Notes under the pieces: model-generated
What the model saw: only the letters and a program-made list of their open reading frames with translations
Told to the model about the DNA's origin: nothing
Databases searched by the model: none
Shown here: piece by piece, positions 54,722 through 63,773 of the stretch
How the letters are laid out: the number at the start of each line of letters is the position of its first letter
Position numbering within the stretch: the stretch's first letter is position 1
Assembly (NCBI GenBank): GCA_963665525.1
Contig: OY762280.1
Coordinates: 4,533,883-4,597,882, forward strand
Direction of reading: 5' to 3'
Origin: UBA12077 sp963665525
GTDB lineage: Bacteria; Bacteroidota; Bacteroidia; Bacteroidales; UBA12077
DNA length: 64,000 nucleotides
Translations under genes and position numbers: made by a program

Positions 54722-56167
54722 TTATTTATTCTTTCTAATTAAAAATCGATCATATAAAAACAAGATAAACGAAGCTCCAATGCCAATGCCTAATAGAACA
54801 ATCCATATTTTGCTTGGATTATAAGTGTCCCATAAATATTTAGTAAGCTCTGTTTGTGTCATATTTAATAAATCACCTGCTTTGTTGAATAAATCCGTTT
54901 GAGTAAAATTTTCAGATAATTCAGGAACAGATATCCCTCTTATGTTTAAGTCTTTTTGTAATAAAGAAACTTTATCAGACATTCTTCCATAAACTCCTCC
55001 AGAGATATAACCTGCCAATAAGTTTCCAAGAGTTACCGGAAGGAATGCCATTCCCATGTAAAGAGCAATCTTGTCTTTAGGCGCGATTTTACCAATATAT
55101 TCAGTAATCTTTGGTGATCCTGCCATTTCTCCCACTCCAAAAATAAATATGGCAGATATGATGAAAAATGGATTGTTGGTAAACAATGTTAAAGACATAC
55201 CAATTGAACAAACAAAGAAACCTGTCATCATCGATGTAAGAGGTTTCCATCGCATAATTAAGGCCGAAACAGCAATCTGGAACATGATAATATACATGGC
55301 GTCAATGTTAGTAATGTATTCGGCAGCAATGGTTCCATCTGGGGATCCAATCTTGCTGACAAGCCATGGCCATACTTTTTCAATTACATTATATAAGGTG
55401 TGTGTGTCAACCCACTGATCAATAAAAACAGGTAAGGTGTAAAATAATTGATAATACATCGACCAGAATCCTGCTACTATTAATAAGAAGATGATGAATT
55501 TATAATCGCTTATTGCAATAAATACATTTCTAAAAATTGTTTTTAATGATTTTCCAAACGATAAATCAGACTTTTCTCTTTCAGGTTCTTTATAGAAAAA
55601 CAAAAATGGAATATTGATTAAAATAAATACAGCACTCAAATAAAAAATCGTTGTGTATGAAATTTTACTAAATTGTAATGCTACAATCGGACCAATAAAG
55701 GCGCCAACATTAACCATCCAGTAATAAATTCCAAACCCGATAGATGAAGTAGTATCGTCGGTAGTTTTTGAAATGGTTGCTGTAATTACAGGTTTAAACA
55801 ATGCACCGCCAATAGCAACAAAAATAAAGATGGCAAAAAAAGATCCAAACGATCGGCAATGAGGCATTATTAAAAATCCAACGGCATATATAATAAATGC
55901 CGTAAATAGTATCTTTTTATATCCATATCTGTCGGCAATAGCACCTGTTATGATAGGTAAGAAATATAAAATTGCTGTTCCAATTCCCATGATCATACCT
56001 TTTTCTTCCTGGCTTAGTCCAAGAGCACCAATGTCGGTCGATTTGGTTAGATAATTTGCTAAAAGCATGTAAAATCCATACCAGGCCCAACGCTCAAAAA
56101 GCTCCATTGAGTTGGCAATCCAGAATGTTCTTGGGAATTTTTTAAAGACACTTGCTTTTGTTGACAT
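54722..56167 (-). CDS. MFS transporter, POT/PTR-like
   Basis: 481 residues, about fourteen membrane helices. The N-terminus SMELFERWAWYGFYMLLANYL resembles the ERFxYYG signature of proton-coupled oligopeptide transporters, and GAIADRYGYKKILFTAFIIYAVG is the MFS loop 2-3 motif. A non-membrane stretch (about 400-450) precedes the last helix. Peptide uptake is likely by family; the ExxERxxY proton motif is only partly kept, so the substrate is uncertain. Monocistronic. Confidence 0.82.
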   Translation of the reverse strand: MSTKASVFKKFPRTFWIANSMELFERWAWYGFYMLLANYLTKSTDIGALGLSQEEKGMIMGIGTAILYFLPIITGAIADRYGYKKILFTAFIIYAVGFLIMPHCRSFGSFFAIFIFVAIGGALFKPVITATISKTTDDTTSSIGFGIYYWMVNVGAFIGPIVALQFSKISYTTIFYLSAVFILINIPFLFFYKEPEREKSDLSFGKSLKTIFRNVFIAISDYKFIIFLLIVAGFWSMYYQLFYTLPVFIDQWVDTHTLYNVIEKVWPWLVSKIGSPDGTIAAEYITNIDAMYIIMFQIAVSALIMRWKPLTSMMTGFFVCSIGMSLTLFTNNPFFIISAIFIFGVGEMAGSPKITEYIGKIAPKDKIALYMGMAFLPVTLGNLLAGYISGGVYGRMSDKVSLLQKDLNIRGISVPELSENFTQTDLFNKAGDLLNMTQTELTKYLWDTYNPSKIWIVLLGIGIGASFILFLYDRFLIRKNK

Positions 56168-56335
56168 ATGCTTATAATTTATTCATTTCGATCTGACAAA
56201 TATGTATTTTAAATTTAAAAAAACAACAGACATTTGACATGTCGAATATGTTTAGGTTTAAATGTTCTGTAATCGACTACTTATCAGTGGTTTAAAAATA
56301 TGTTATAAATCATATGAAAAAATATAAAAAAAAGC

Positions 56336-56365
56336 TTGGAGATATAATTTTCTTATATAATTTTG
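56336..56365 (+). promoter_or_regulatory. Candidate promoter for the gpmI leader
   Basis: TTG at 56336-56338 and TAATTTTG at 56358-56365, 19 bases apart, match the phylum consensus. Transcription would start near 56372, giving a leader of about 275 bases before gpmI. Confidence 0.6.
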
Positions 56366-56371
56366 CACCCT

Positions 56372-56646
56372 CGTTTTAGAGGGTTAATTTATTTGCCTTC
56401 ACCTAGTTGAAGGTGTTAAAAAACATAAAAAGGATAGGGTTTTATAAAATACATAGTTAATATTTTTTAGGGTTAGTTTTTTCGTTAGTAAATTTAGGGT
56501 TAGTGAAAAGAGAATGGCTTATAGGGTTGTTCTCTTTTTCGTTTTTTATAATATCAATAATTTCATTTGGGGATAAAAAAGAATAATTTTACAAAACTTT
56601 TTATAAAAGTGCTTGTTTTTTTATAAACGCATAAAATAGTAGAGAT
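56372..56646 (+). other. Long structured 5' leader of gpmI
   Basis: No reading frame. Features in order: CCCTC...GAGGG hairpin near 56368-56382, an imperfect CACCT...AGGTG hairpin near 56402, two exact TTAGGGTTAG repeats (56467-56476 and 56494-56503) with further TAGGGTT copies, and a 9-bp stem AAAAGAGAA (56506-56514) / TTCTCTTTT (56530-56538) followed by a T-rich run that looks like a terminator. The layout fits an attenuator, a riboregulator or a separate RNA of about 170 nt. I do not recognise a known riboswitch. Confidence 0.45.
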
Positions 56647-58173
56647 ATGGATAATAAAAAAGTTATTTTGTTAATCCTCGACGGTTGGGGAATTGGGAAC
56701 AAATCGAAATCAGATGTTATATATAATGCTAATACACCATATATAGATAGTTTATATACAAAATATCCGCACTCACAATTGCAAACTTCGGGTAATAATG
56801 TAGGATTGCCGGAAGGACAAATGGGGAATTCGGAAGTTGGTCATTTAAATATTGGAGCGGGAAGAGTTGTTTATCAGGATTTAGTAAAAATTAATAAAGC
56901 AGTTGAGGATAATAGTATTGCAAAAAATGAGGCTTTGGTGAATGCTTTTAATTATGCCAAAGAGAATAAGGTTGCTGTTCATTTTATTGGTTTGGTTTCT
57001 GATGGTGGAGTGCATTCGTCTGATAAGCACTTGTATAAACTTTGTGATTTAACAAAAGATTATGGTTTAGATAAAGTATATATTCATGCATTGACTGATG
57101 GTCGTGATGTTGACCCTAGAAGTGGAAAAGGCTTTATTCAGAATTTGGAAAATCATTTAGAAACTTCAAACGGAGAAATAGCTAGCCTTGTTGGTCGCTA
57201 TTATGGAATGGATCGCGATAAGCGTTGGGAAAGAATCAAAGAAGCATATGATTTATTTGTACATGGAAAAGGTAAAGAGTCAACTGATATTGTTCAGGCG
57301 GTACAAGAATCATACGATGAAGGGGTTACCGATGAATTTATTAAACCTGTTGTTAAGGTTAACGCAAATGGTGATCCTGTAGGTAAAATCCAGCCTAACG
57401 ATGTAGTTATTTGTTTTAATTTCCGTACAGATCGATTGCGAGAAATGACCATTGTTCTTACACAACAAGATATGCATGAGCACGGAATGCATACGATGCC
57501 ATTGCATTATGTTACCATGACTCGTTACGATGAGTCTTTTAAAGGCGTACATATTGCGTATGATAAAGAAAATTTAAATAATACACTTGGTGAACTTGTA
57601 GCCAAAGCAGGTAAAAAACAAATTCGAATTGCAGAAACGGAGAAGTATGCGCATGTTACCTTCTTCTTTTCGGGAGGTCGTGAACAAGAGTTTGAAAACG
57701 AAAATCGTATATTAATTTCATCGCCAAAAGTTGCAACTTACGATTTGCAGCCCGAAATGAGTGCTTACCTGGTGAAAGATGCTATTGTTGAGGAATTAAA
57801 AAAGCAGGATGCTGATTTTGTGTGTTTAAATTTTGCCAATGGCGACATGGTAGGGCATACCGGTATTTATCCTGCAATTACAAAAGCTGTAGAAGCAGTT
57901 GATCAGTGTGTAAGTGAGGTTGTGGAAACAGCTAAAGCAAATGGTTATGAGGCCATTGTTATTGCTGATCATGGAAATGCTGATAATGCTGTAAATAATG
58001 ATGGTTCAGAAAATACAGCACATTCATTAAATCCGGTTCCATTTATTTTAATCTCCGATAGATTTAAAAAAGTAGAAAATGGAATATTGGCAGATGTGGC
58101 ACCTACTATTTTAAACTTAATGGGAATGGAAGTGTCAGAAGAAATGACAGGTAAAAATCTAATAATAGAATAA
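56647..58173 (+). CDS. gpmI: 2,3-bisphosphoglycerate-independent phosphoglycerate mutase
   Basis: 508 residues of the alkaline-phosphatase superfamily. Metal and catalytic sites visible: LLILDGWGIG (Asp12), the catalytic Ser62 in GQMGNSEVGHLNIGAG, then HALTDGRDVDP, RYYGMDRDKRWERI, and the C-terminal NFANGDMVGHTG and IVIADHGNADN. It interconverts 3- and 2-phosphoglycerate with manganese in glycolysis. A long structured leader precedes it, and the DUF3109 gene follows after 9 bases. Confidence 0.97.
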   Translation: MDNKKVILLILDGWGIGNKSKSDVIYNANTPYIDSLYTKYPHSQLQTSGNNVGLPEGQMGNSEVGHLNIGAGRVVYQDLVKINKAVEDNSIAKNEALVNAFNYAKENKVAVHFIGLVSDGGVHSSDKHLYKLCDLTKDYGLDKVYIHALTDGRDVDPRSGKGFIQNLENHLETSNGEIASLVGRYYGMDRDKRWERIKEAYDLFVHGKGKESTDIVQAVQESYDEGVTDEFIKPVVKVNANGDPVGKIQPNDVVICFNFRTDRLREMTIVLTQQDMHEHGMHTMPLHYVTMTRYDESFKGVHIAYDKENLNNTLGELVAKAGKKQIRIAETEKYAHVTFFFSGGREQEFENENRILISSPKVATYDLQPEMSAYLVKDAIVEELKKQDADFVCLNFANGDMVGHTGIYPAITKAVEAVDQCVSEVVETAKANGYEAIVIADHGNADNAVNNDGSENTAHSLNPVPFILISDRFKKVENGILADVAPTILNLMGMEVSEEMTGKNLIIE

Positions 58174-58182
58174 TATAAGAAT

Positions 58183-58800
58183 ATGAATTATATGATGCAG
58201 GTGGGCAATTGCATTGTGGGAACAGAATTGCTCGAAGAGGATTTTTTATGTAATCTGGATAGTTGTAAAGGACATTGTTGTGTTGAGGGCGAAGCAGGTG
58301 CTCCTTTAGAGGAAGAAGAGGTTGAATTGATAGAGAAGTACTATCCTAAGTTTGAACGTTTTCTTCGCGAAGAAGCTATCAAAGAAATTAAAAAGAATGG
58401 ATACACTGTCATCGATAAACGCGATGGTGAACCGGTAACTCCACTTCTAAAAGGAAAAGAATGTGTTTATACAATCTTTGAGCATGGTATTGCAAAGTGT
58501 GGAATCGAAAAAGCATATTTAAAAGGGAAAATACCTTATCGTAAGCCAATTTCATGTCATTTATATCCTATAAGAATTAAAAAATTAGGAGATGATATGG
58601 ATGCTTTAAATTATCATTTCTGGAATGTGTGTGATCCTGCTCGAAAATATGGAGAAAAAAAAGGAGTTAAAGCTTATGAGTTTTTAAAAGAGCCTTTAAT
58701 TAGAAAGTATGGAGAGGATTGGTATAATGAATTGTTAGAGGTAGTAGAGGCTTATAAAAAAGAAATGGAACAATCTGAACAATTAAATGATTGTGATTAA
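58183..58800 (+). CDS. DUF3109 cysteine-cluster protein
   Basis: 205 residues with conserved Cys clusters typical of DUF3109: LCNLDSCKGHCCVEGEAGAP (about 22-41), KECVYTIFEHGIAKCGIEKAY (two Cys), and SCHLYPIRI with WNVCDPA. The pattern suggests a zinc or iron-sulfur site, as in YkgJ-type proteins. Function unknown. It probably shares a transcript with gpmI. Three Met codons within the first five residues leave the exact start open. Confidence 0.85.
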   Translation: MNYMMQVGNCIVGTELLEEDFLCNLDSCKGHCCVEGEAGAPLEEEEVELIEKYYPKFERFLREEAIKEIKKNGYTVIDKRDGEPVTPLLKGKECVYTIFEHGIAKCGIEKAYLKGKIPYRKPISCHLYPIRIKKLGDDMDALNYHFWNVCDPARKYGEKKGVKAYEFLKEPLIRKYGEDWYNELLEVVEAYKKEMEQSEQLNDCD

Positions 58801-58866
58801 GTTCTAAATATGTTAATTTAGACACTCATTTTTTAAAATATAATAATCAATATAAATCAAATTAAA

Positions 58867-60240
58867 ATGGAAAAAGTTAAACAGTACATCGAAACGAATA
58901 AAGATCGATATTTAGAAGAATTGTTTGAGTTGATTCGTATACCTTCAATTAGTTCAATTGCGGATCATAAACCTGATATGGAAAAGGCTGCAAATAAGCT
59001 TAAAGAACTGCTTTTAAAAGCTGGTTGTGATAAAGCAGAGGTTATGCCTTCTACAGGTAATCCAGTAGTTTATGGTGAAAAGATGATTGATCCTTCAAAA
59101 CCTACTGTTTTAGTATATGCTCATTACGATGTAATGCCTGTTGATCCTATCGATTTATGGGAAACAAAACCTTTCGAGCCGGTTGTGAAAGATGGTAAGA
59201 TTTGGGCTCGTGGTGCTGATGATGATAAAGGTCAGGGAATGATGCATATTAAAGCATTCGAAGCTATGGTTCAAACGGATTCATTACCATGTAATGTTAA
59301 GTTTATGATGGAAGGTGAAGAAGAAATAGGTTCTCCTAGTTTACCACAGTGGTGCGAGGAAAATAAGGAATTAGTAAAAGCGGATGTTATTTTAGTTTCT
59401 GATACAGGAATGATTGCTCCTGATATTCCATCTATTACTACAGGATTACGTGGGTTGTCATACTGGGAAGTTGAAATGACAGGTCCAAACCGTGATCTTC
59501 ATTCAGGTTTATTTGGTGGTGCTGTGGCTAATCCTATTAATGTTTTAGCTAAAATGATTACTGATATGGTTGATGAAAATGGCCATATTACCATTCCTGG
59601 ATTTTACGATGATGTATTAGAAGTTTCTGATGCTGAAAGAGCAAAAATGGCTGAAGCTCCATTTTCTGAAGAAGAATATAAAAAAGCTATTGATGTTAAA
59701 GAGCTTTGGGGAGAAAAAGGATATACAACAAATGAAAGAACAGGTATTCGTCCATCGTTCGATGTTTGTGGTATTTGGGGTGGATACACAGGCGAAGGTG
59801 CTAAGACGGTTCTTCCATCAAAAGCATTTGCCAAAATTTCTTCTCGTTTAGTTCCAAATCAAAATAATGAGAAAATAGCAAGAATGTTTAAAGAACATTT
59901 CGAAAAAATAGCTCCTGATTATGTAAAAGTAAATGTAAACTTCTTACATGGTGGTCAGGCTTATGTTTGTCCAATTGATTTGCCTGCTTATGAAGCAGCA
60001 GAAAAAGCTTACGAAGAAACGTATAACAGAAAACCTGTTCCGGTTCGTAGTGGTGGTAGTATTCCAATTATTTCTGAGTTTGAAAAAATCTTAGGAATTA
60101 AATCTGTATTAATGGGATTTGGCTTAGAGTCGGATGCGATTCATTCACCAAACGAAAATTATCCATTAGAACAATTCTATAATGGTATCAATACAATTCC
60201 TTATTTCTATAAATATTATGCAGAAATAATGGCAAAATAA
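58867..60240 (+). CDS. M20-family dipeptidase
   Basis: 457 residues with M20 metal ligands: AHYDVMPVD (His86, Asp88), ARGADDDKGQ (bridging Asp119), EGEEEIGSPS (catalytic and ligand Glu about 151-152), VSDTGM (Asp) and the late DAIHSPNE His. A lid domain (about 195-375) contains GLRGLSYWEVEMTGPNRDLH. It hydrolyses dipeptides or related amides with two zinc ions in the cytoplasm. No signal peptide. It has its own terminator downstream and is separated by 66 bases from the DUF3109 gene. Confidence 0.93.
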   Translation: MEKVKQYIETNKDRYLEELFELIRIPSISSIADHKPDMEKAANKLKELLLKAGCDKAEVMPSTGNPVVYGEKMIDPSKPTVLVYAHYDVMPVDPIDLWETKPFEPVVKDGKIWARGADDDKGQGMMHIKAFEAMVQTDSLPCNVKFMMEGEEEIGSPSLPQWCEENKELVKADVILVSDTGMIAPDIPSITTGLRGLSYWEVEMTGPNRDLHSGLFGGAVANPINVLAKMITDMVDENGHITIPGFYDDVLEVSDAERAKMAEAPFSEEEYKKAIDVKELWGEKGYTTNERTGIRPSFDVCGIWGGYTGEGAKTVLPSKAFAKISSRLVPNQNNEKIARMFKEHFEKIAPDYVKVNVNFLHGGQAYVCPIDLPAYEAAEKAYEETYNRKPVPVRSGGSIPIISEFEKILGIKSVLMGFGLESDAIHSPNENYPLEQFYNGINTIPYFYKYYAEIMAK

Positions 60241-60260
60241 AACTTTTCTTAATTCTAAAG

Positions 60261-60290
60261 AAGCCTGACCTTTTTAGTCGGGCTTTTTTT
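60261..60290 (+). terminator. Terminator after the dipeptidase gene
   Basis: Stem AAGCCTGAC / GTCGGGCTT (9 bp, one G-U pair) with a 7-base loop followed by a T run. Confidence 0.88.
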
Positions 60291-60436
60291 ATGGGCTGGT
60301 CTGAAAAAATAGGGGGATAGTCAAAAAAAGATTAAAAAATTGAAATATATATCAAAAATAAAAGGGTGTAGTTTAAAATAAATATAAATTATTAAAATAG
60401 ACTATTAAAAATTAGGGGGTGTGCATTTTAAAAGTG

Positions 60437-60444
60437 TATTTTTG
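60437..60444 (+). promoter_or_regulatory. Candidate -7 element for the glutamine synthetase gene
   Basis: TATTTTTG matches TAnnTTTG and is 40 bases before the start codon; no good -33 TTG is present, so activation by a regulator is possible. Confidence 0.45.
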
Positions 60445-60484
60445 TTTCGATATTTATAATTTCTAATAAAAAATCAAATTTATC

Positions 60485-62674
60485 ATGGCTACCATTCGAT
60501 TTAAAGCAATTGAGGAAGTCTTAAACAGAAAACCTGTGAATACAGAACTTCCATCGGTTAAAACTTCCGAGTATTTTGGAGAAAATGTTTTTGATAAGTA
60601 TAAAATGCAAGAGTATTTATCGCGCGAAGCTTATCATAATGTAATGGATTCAATAGATCAAGGAATAAGAATCGACCGAAAAATTGCTAACCAGGTAGCC
60701 ATTGGTATGAAAGCATGGGCGGTTGAACGTGGAGCTACACATTATACACACTGGTTTCATCCTTTAAATGGAACGACAGCTGAAAAACACGATGCATTTT
60801 TCGAGCCGGCAGATGGAGGAGGTGTAATAGAAAATTTCCAAGGCGATATGTTAGTGCAGCAAGAGCCTGATGCTTCAAGTTTTCCTAGTGGAGGCATAAG
60901 AAATACTTTCGAGGCAAGAGGTTATACAGCATGGGATCCTTCATCTCCTGCATTTGTATATGGTAATACTTTATGTATTCCAACCATTTTTGTTGCGTAT
61001 ACTGGTGAAGCGCTGGATTATAAGACTCCATTAATTAAGTCTCTGAATTTATTAGATAAAGCTGCTGTTGATGTGTGTCAGTATTTTAATAAAGATATAG
61101 AAAAGGTAAATGTTACGCTTGGTTGGGAGCAGGAATATTTTTTAATTGATAATGCACTTTTTAATGCCCGTCCTGATTTGTACTTAACAGGAAGAACATT
61201 AATTGGTCATGCTTCGGCAAAAGATCAGCAATTAAGCGATCACTATTTTGGATCAATATCTGATCGGGTAAAAAATTACATGGTCGATTTTGAGGTTGAA
61301 GCCTATAAATTAGGTATCCCTGTAAAAACACGTCATAACGAGGTTGCTCCAAATCAGTTTGAGTGTGCTCCAATTTTTGAGGAAGCAAATTTGGCGGTTG
61401 ATCATAATCAAATTCTAATGACATTAATGGATAAGGTTGCGCGTCGACATAATTTTAGAGTGTTATTTCACGAAAAACCGTTTAAAGGAATTAATGGATC
61501 GGGGAAACATAATAACTGGTCGTTATTAACTAACACAGGGAAAAACTTATTGTCTCCGGGAAAAACACCTCGTAGTAATATGCGATTCCTTACTTTCTTA
61601 ATTAATACAATAAAAGCTGTTCATGATTATGCTGATATTTTACGAGCAAGTGTTGCAGTGGCTGGTAACGAGCATCGTTTAGGGGCACATGAAGCACCTC
61701 CGGCAATTATGTCAGTATTTATAGGATCGCAATTAACGAATATGTTAGATCAGCTTGAAAAAAGAGTGACTAATAAGAAAATGACGCCGGATGAAAAAAC
61801 GGAATTGAAATTGGATGTTGGTAAAATTCCTGAAATCTTATTAGATAACACGGATAGAAATAGAACATCGCCTTTTGCATTTACCGGTAATCGATTTGAG
61901 TTTCGAGCGGTTGGTTCATCAGCAAATGTGGCATCTCCAATGATCACTTTAAATACGGTTGTGGCAAATCAGTTAAAGGAATTTAAGAATGATGTAGATG
62001 TTTTAATTGAGAAGGAGGTTAAAAAAGATGAAGCTATTTTTCAAGTATTAAAAGAATACATCATAGCTTCGAAGAAGATACGTTTCGAAGGCAATGGTTA
62101 TGGAGACGATTGGGTAAAAGAAGCTACTAAGCGCGGATTGTCAAATATAGCAGATGTTCCTGAAGCTTTAAAGGCTTTTATTACAGAGCATACCAAATCA
62201 GTTTTTAAGAAATCACATGTATTAACTGATCGTGAGCTAGAAGCACGATATGATATTCGTCTCGAGATTTATACCAAGAAAGCTCAAATTGAGGCAAGGG
62301 TTTTAGGTGATTTAATTCGTAATCATATTATTCCGACGCTGATTAAATATCAGAATGTATTAATTAATAATGTACGAGGAATTAAAGACTTATATCCGGA
62401 GAATGCTTATAAGGAAATGGCAGAGCCTCATTTAAAAACCATAAGTGAAATTTCTGAACGTATGGCTATTGTTAAACGAGCAGTAGATGAAATGATTGAT
62501 GCTCGAAAAGAAGCGAATAAAATTGAAGATATTAGGGAAAAAGCAGCAGAGTATTCCAATAAAGTGGTTCCATACCTTGAGCAAATCAGGTATCATGTAG
62601 ATAAATTGGAATTGATTGTAGATGATGAAATTTGGCCACTCCCAAAATATCGCGAGATGCTGTTTACAAGATAA
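60485..62674 (+). CDS. glnN: Glutamine synthetase type III (GlnN)
   Basis: 729 residues, the typical long GSIII size (GSI is about 470). Catalytic motifs of the family: THYTHWFHPLNGTTAEKHDAF, VTLGWEQEYFLID, KTRHNEVAPNQFECAP, GINGSGKHNNWSL (ATP site) and RTSPFAFTGNRFEFRAVGSS. It makes glutamine from glutamate and ammonia as a dodecamer, the main nitrogen-assimilation enzyme in many Bacteroidota. The downstream 53-residue gene has a strong ribosome-binding site, and a nitrilase-type amidohydrolase gene follows, so the three may be a nitrogen-metabolism unit. Confidence 0.97.
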   Translation: MATIRFKAIEEVLNRKPVNTELPSVKTSEYFGENVFDKYKMQEYLSREAYHNVMDSIDQGIRIDRKIANQVAIGMKAWAVERGATHYTHWFHPLNGTTAEKHDAFFEPADGGGVIENFQGDMLVQQEPDASSFPSGGIRNTFEARGYTAWDPSSPAFVYGNTLCIPTIFVAYTGEALDYKTPLIKSLNLLDKAAVDVCQYFNKDIEKVNVTLGWEQEYFLIDNALFNARPDLYLTGRTLIGHASAKDQQLSDHYFGSISDRVKNYMVDFEVEAYKLGIPVKTRHNEVAPNQFECAPIFEEANLAVDHNQILMTLMDKVARRHNFRVLFHEKPFKGINGSGKHNNWSLLTNTGKNLLSPGKTPRSNMRFLTFLINTIKAVHDYADILRASVAVAGNEHRLGAHEAPPAIMSVFIGSQLTNMLDQLEKRVTNKKMTPDEKTELKLDVGKIPEILLDNTDRNRTSPFAFTGNRFEFRAVGSSANVASPMITLNTVVANQLKEFKNDVDVLIEKEVKKDEAIFQVLKEYIIASKKIRFEGNGYGDDWVKEATKRGLSNIADVPEALKAFITEHTKSVFKKSHVLTDRELEARYDIRLEIYTKKAQIEARVLGDLIRNHIIPTLIKYQNVLINNVRGIKDLYPENAYKEMAEPHLKTISEISERMAIVKRAVDEMIDARKEANKIEDIREKAAEYSNKVVPYLEQIRYHVDKLELIVDDEIWPLPKYREMLFTR

Positions 62675-62697
62675 ATTTAAAATTAAAGGAGGAAAAG

Positions 62698-62859
62698 ATG
62701 ATAAAAAAGAAAATACTAGAAGAAAATATAAAAACAATAACTAATTCTGTTGTTAAGGAAAGAGCAGCGCTCTTGGCAAAATCAATTCACCAGGCAAAAA
62801 ACATGGGTGTGATGGTTGAGCCTTTTGAACCTATTGAAGGTAAAATGTTTTGGAAATAA
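62698..62859 (+). CDS. 53-residue small protein after glnN
   Basis: Begins MIKKKILEENIKTITN at 62698, preceded by AGGAGG at 62687-62692, an unusually strong ribosome-binding site for this phylum and the reason I reject a longer frame that starts inside glnN at 62632. It is charged and helical, with no membrane segment, and ends MVEPFEPIEGKMFWK. It lies 23 bases after glnN and 17 bases before the amidohydrolase gene. I do not recognise the family; a role tied to glutamine synthetase is a guess from position. Confidence 0.65.
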   Translation: MIKKKILEENIKTITNSVVKERAALLAKSIHQAKNMGVMVEPFEPIEGKMFWK

Positions 62860-62876
62860 CTTATTCAATATAAAAT

Positions 62877-63599
62877 ATGATTATTGCAGGTGCACAAATT
62901 ATTCCAGAAAAAGGAAATGTAGATAAAAACATTGAAACTCATATTCAACTTATTGAGGAAGCAAGTAAAAAGAATGTTAATTTAATTGTTTTCCCTGAAT
63001 TGTCTCTAACAGGTTATGAACCTGAACTTGCTCAAGAACTGGCATTTTCAGAAATGGATTCTAGATTAAATCGGCTAATTAAGGTAGCTTATGAGAAACA
63101 AATGATAATTGTAGTGGGTGCTCCAATTAGTTTGAAGAATAAATTGCATATTGGAGCATTTATATTATATCCAAAGGGTTCAATAGGGGTTCATACCAAA
63201 AGATATTTGCATCCTGGCGAAGAAAAATATTTTGTGCCCGACGATATAGATCATCAAGTTGTATATAATGGAGAGCGAGCTTCGCTGGCTGTTTGTGCAG
63301 ATATTAGTAATCCAAAACATCCGGAGGCTGCATTTAATAAAAATGCATCCATGTATTTGGCAAGCGTTTTATGTACTCCTGGTGGATATAATAAAGATGT
63401 AGAAATGCTTAAGGAATATGCAAGGAAATACAAAATGCTTGTTATGATGGTCAATTTTGGAGGTAATTCTGGGATTTATGAGGTTGCAGGTAAAAGCATC
63501 ATATTATCCAAGCAAGGAGAAGTGATTTCACAATTGGTAGGGAAAGGCAATGGTTTGGTGTGTGCTAAATTCGATGAAGAAAGGTGGGTATCTGTTTAA
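62877..63599 (+). CDS. Carbon-nitrogen hydrolase (nitrilase superfamily)
   Basis: 240 residues with the catalytic triad: Glu41 in IVFPELSLTGYEP, Lys108 in HTKRYLHPGEEKYF and Cys140 in LAVCADISNPKHPE. It is expected to hydrolyse an amide or nitrile, such as an omega-amide, releasing ammonia; the substrate is unknown. It is the third gene after glnN with short spacings, which suits a role in nitrogen recycling. Confidence 0.9.
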   Translation: MIIAGAQIIPEKGNVDKNIETHIQLIEEASKKNVNLIVFPELSLTGYEPELAQELAFSEMDSRLNRLIKVAYEKQMIIVVGAPISLKNKLHIGAFILYPKGSIGVHTKRYLHPGEEKYFVPDDIDHQVVYNGERASLAVCADISNPKHPEAAFNKNASMYLASVLCTPGGYNKDVEMLKEYARKYKMLVMMVNFGGNSGIYEVAGKSIILSKQGEVISQLVGKGNGLVCAKFDEERWVSV

Positions 63600-63620
63600 A
63601 TAAATTTAATTATGAGTAGA

Positions 63621-63654
63621 AAAGCCTGGTGTGTTATATTACAACCGGGCTTTT
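63621..63654 (+). terminator. Terminator after the amidohydrolase gene
   Basis: Stem AAAGCCTGGT / ACCGGGCTTT (10 bp with one G-U pair) and a T run, 22 bases after the stop. Confidence 0.85.
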
Positions 63655-63773
63655 ACAATATTATACGGTAAAAAACGTATTAATAAAATGGTGATAACTC
63701 AATATGAGTCGTATTTTTATTTTATTTAAAAAATCTTACTTTTACATTTTACAACTCAGTAATTTTAATAGAC

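Noticed and set aside
62632..62859. 75-codon start for the small protein after glnN
   Set aside because: Its first 22 codons overlap the end of glnN in another frame; AGGAGG at 62687-62692 points to ATG 62698.
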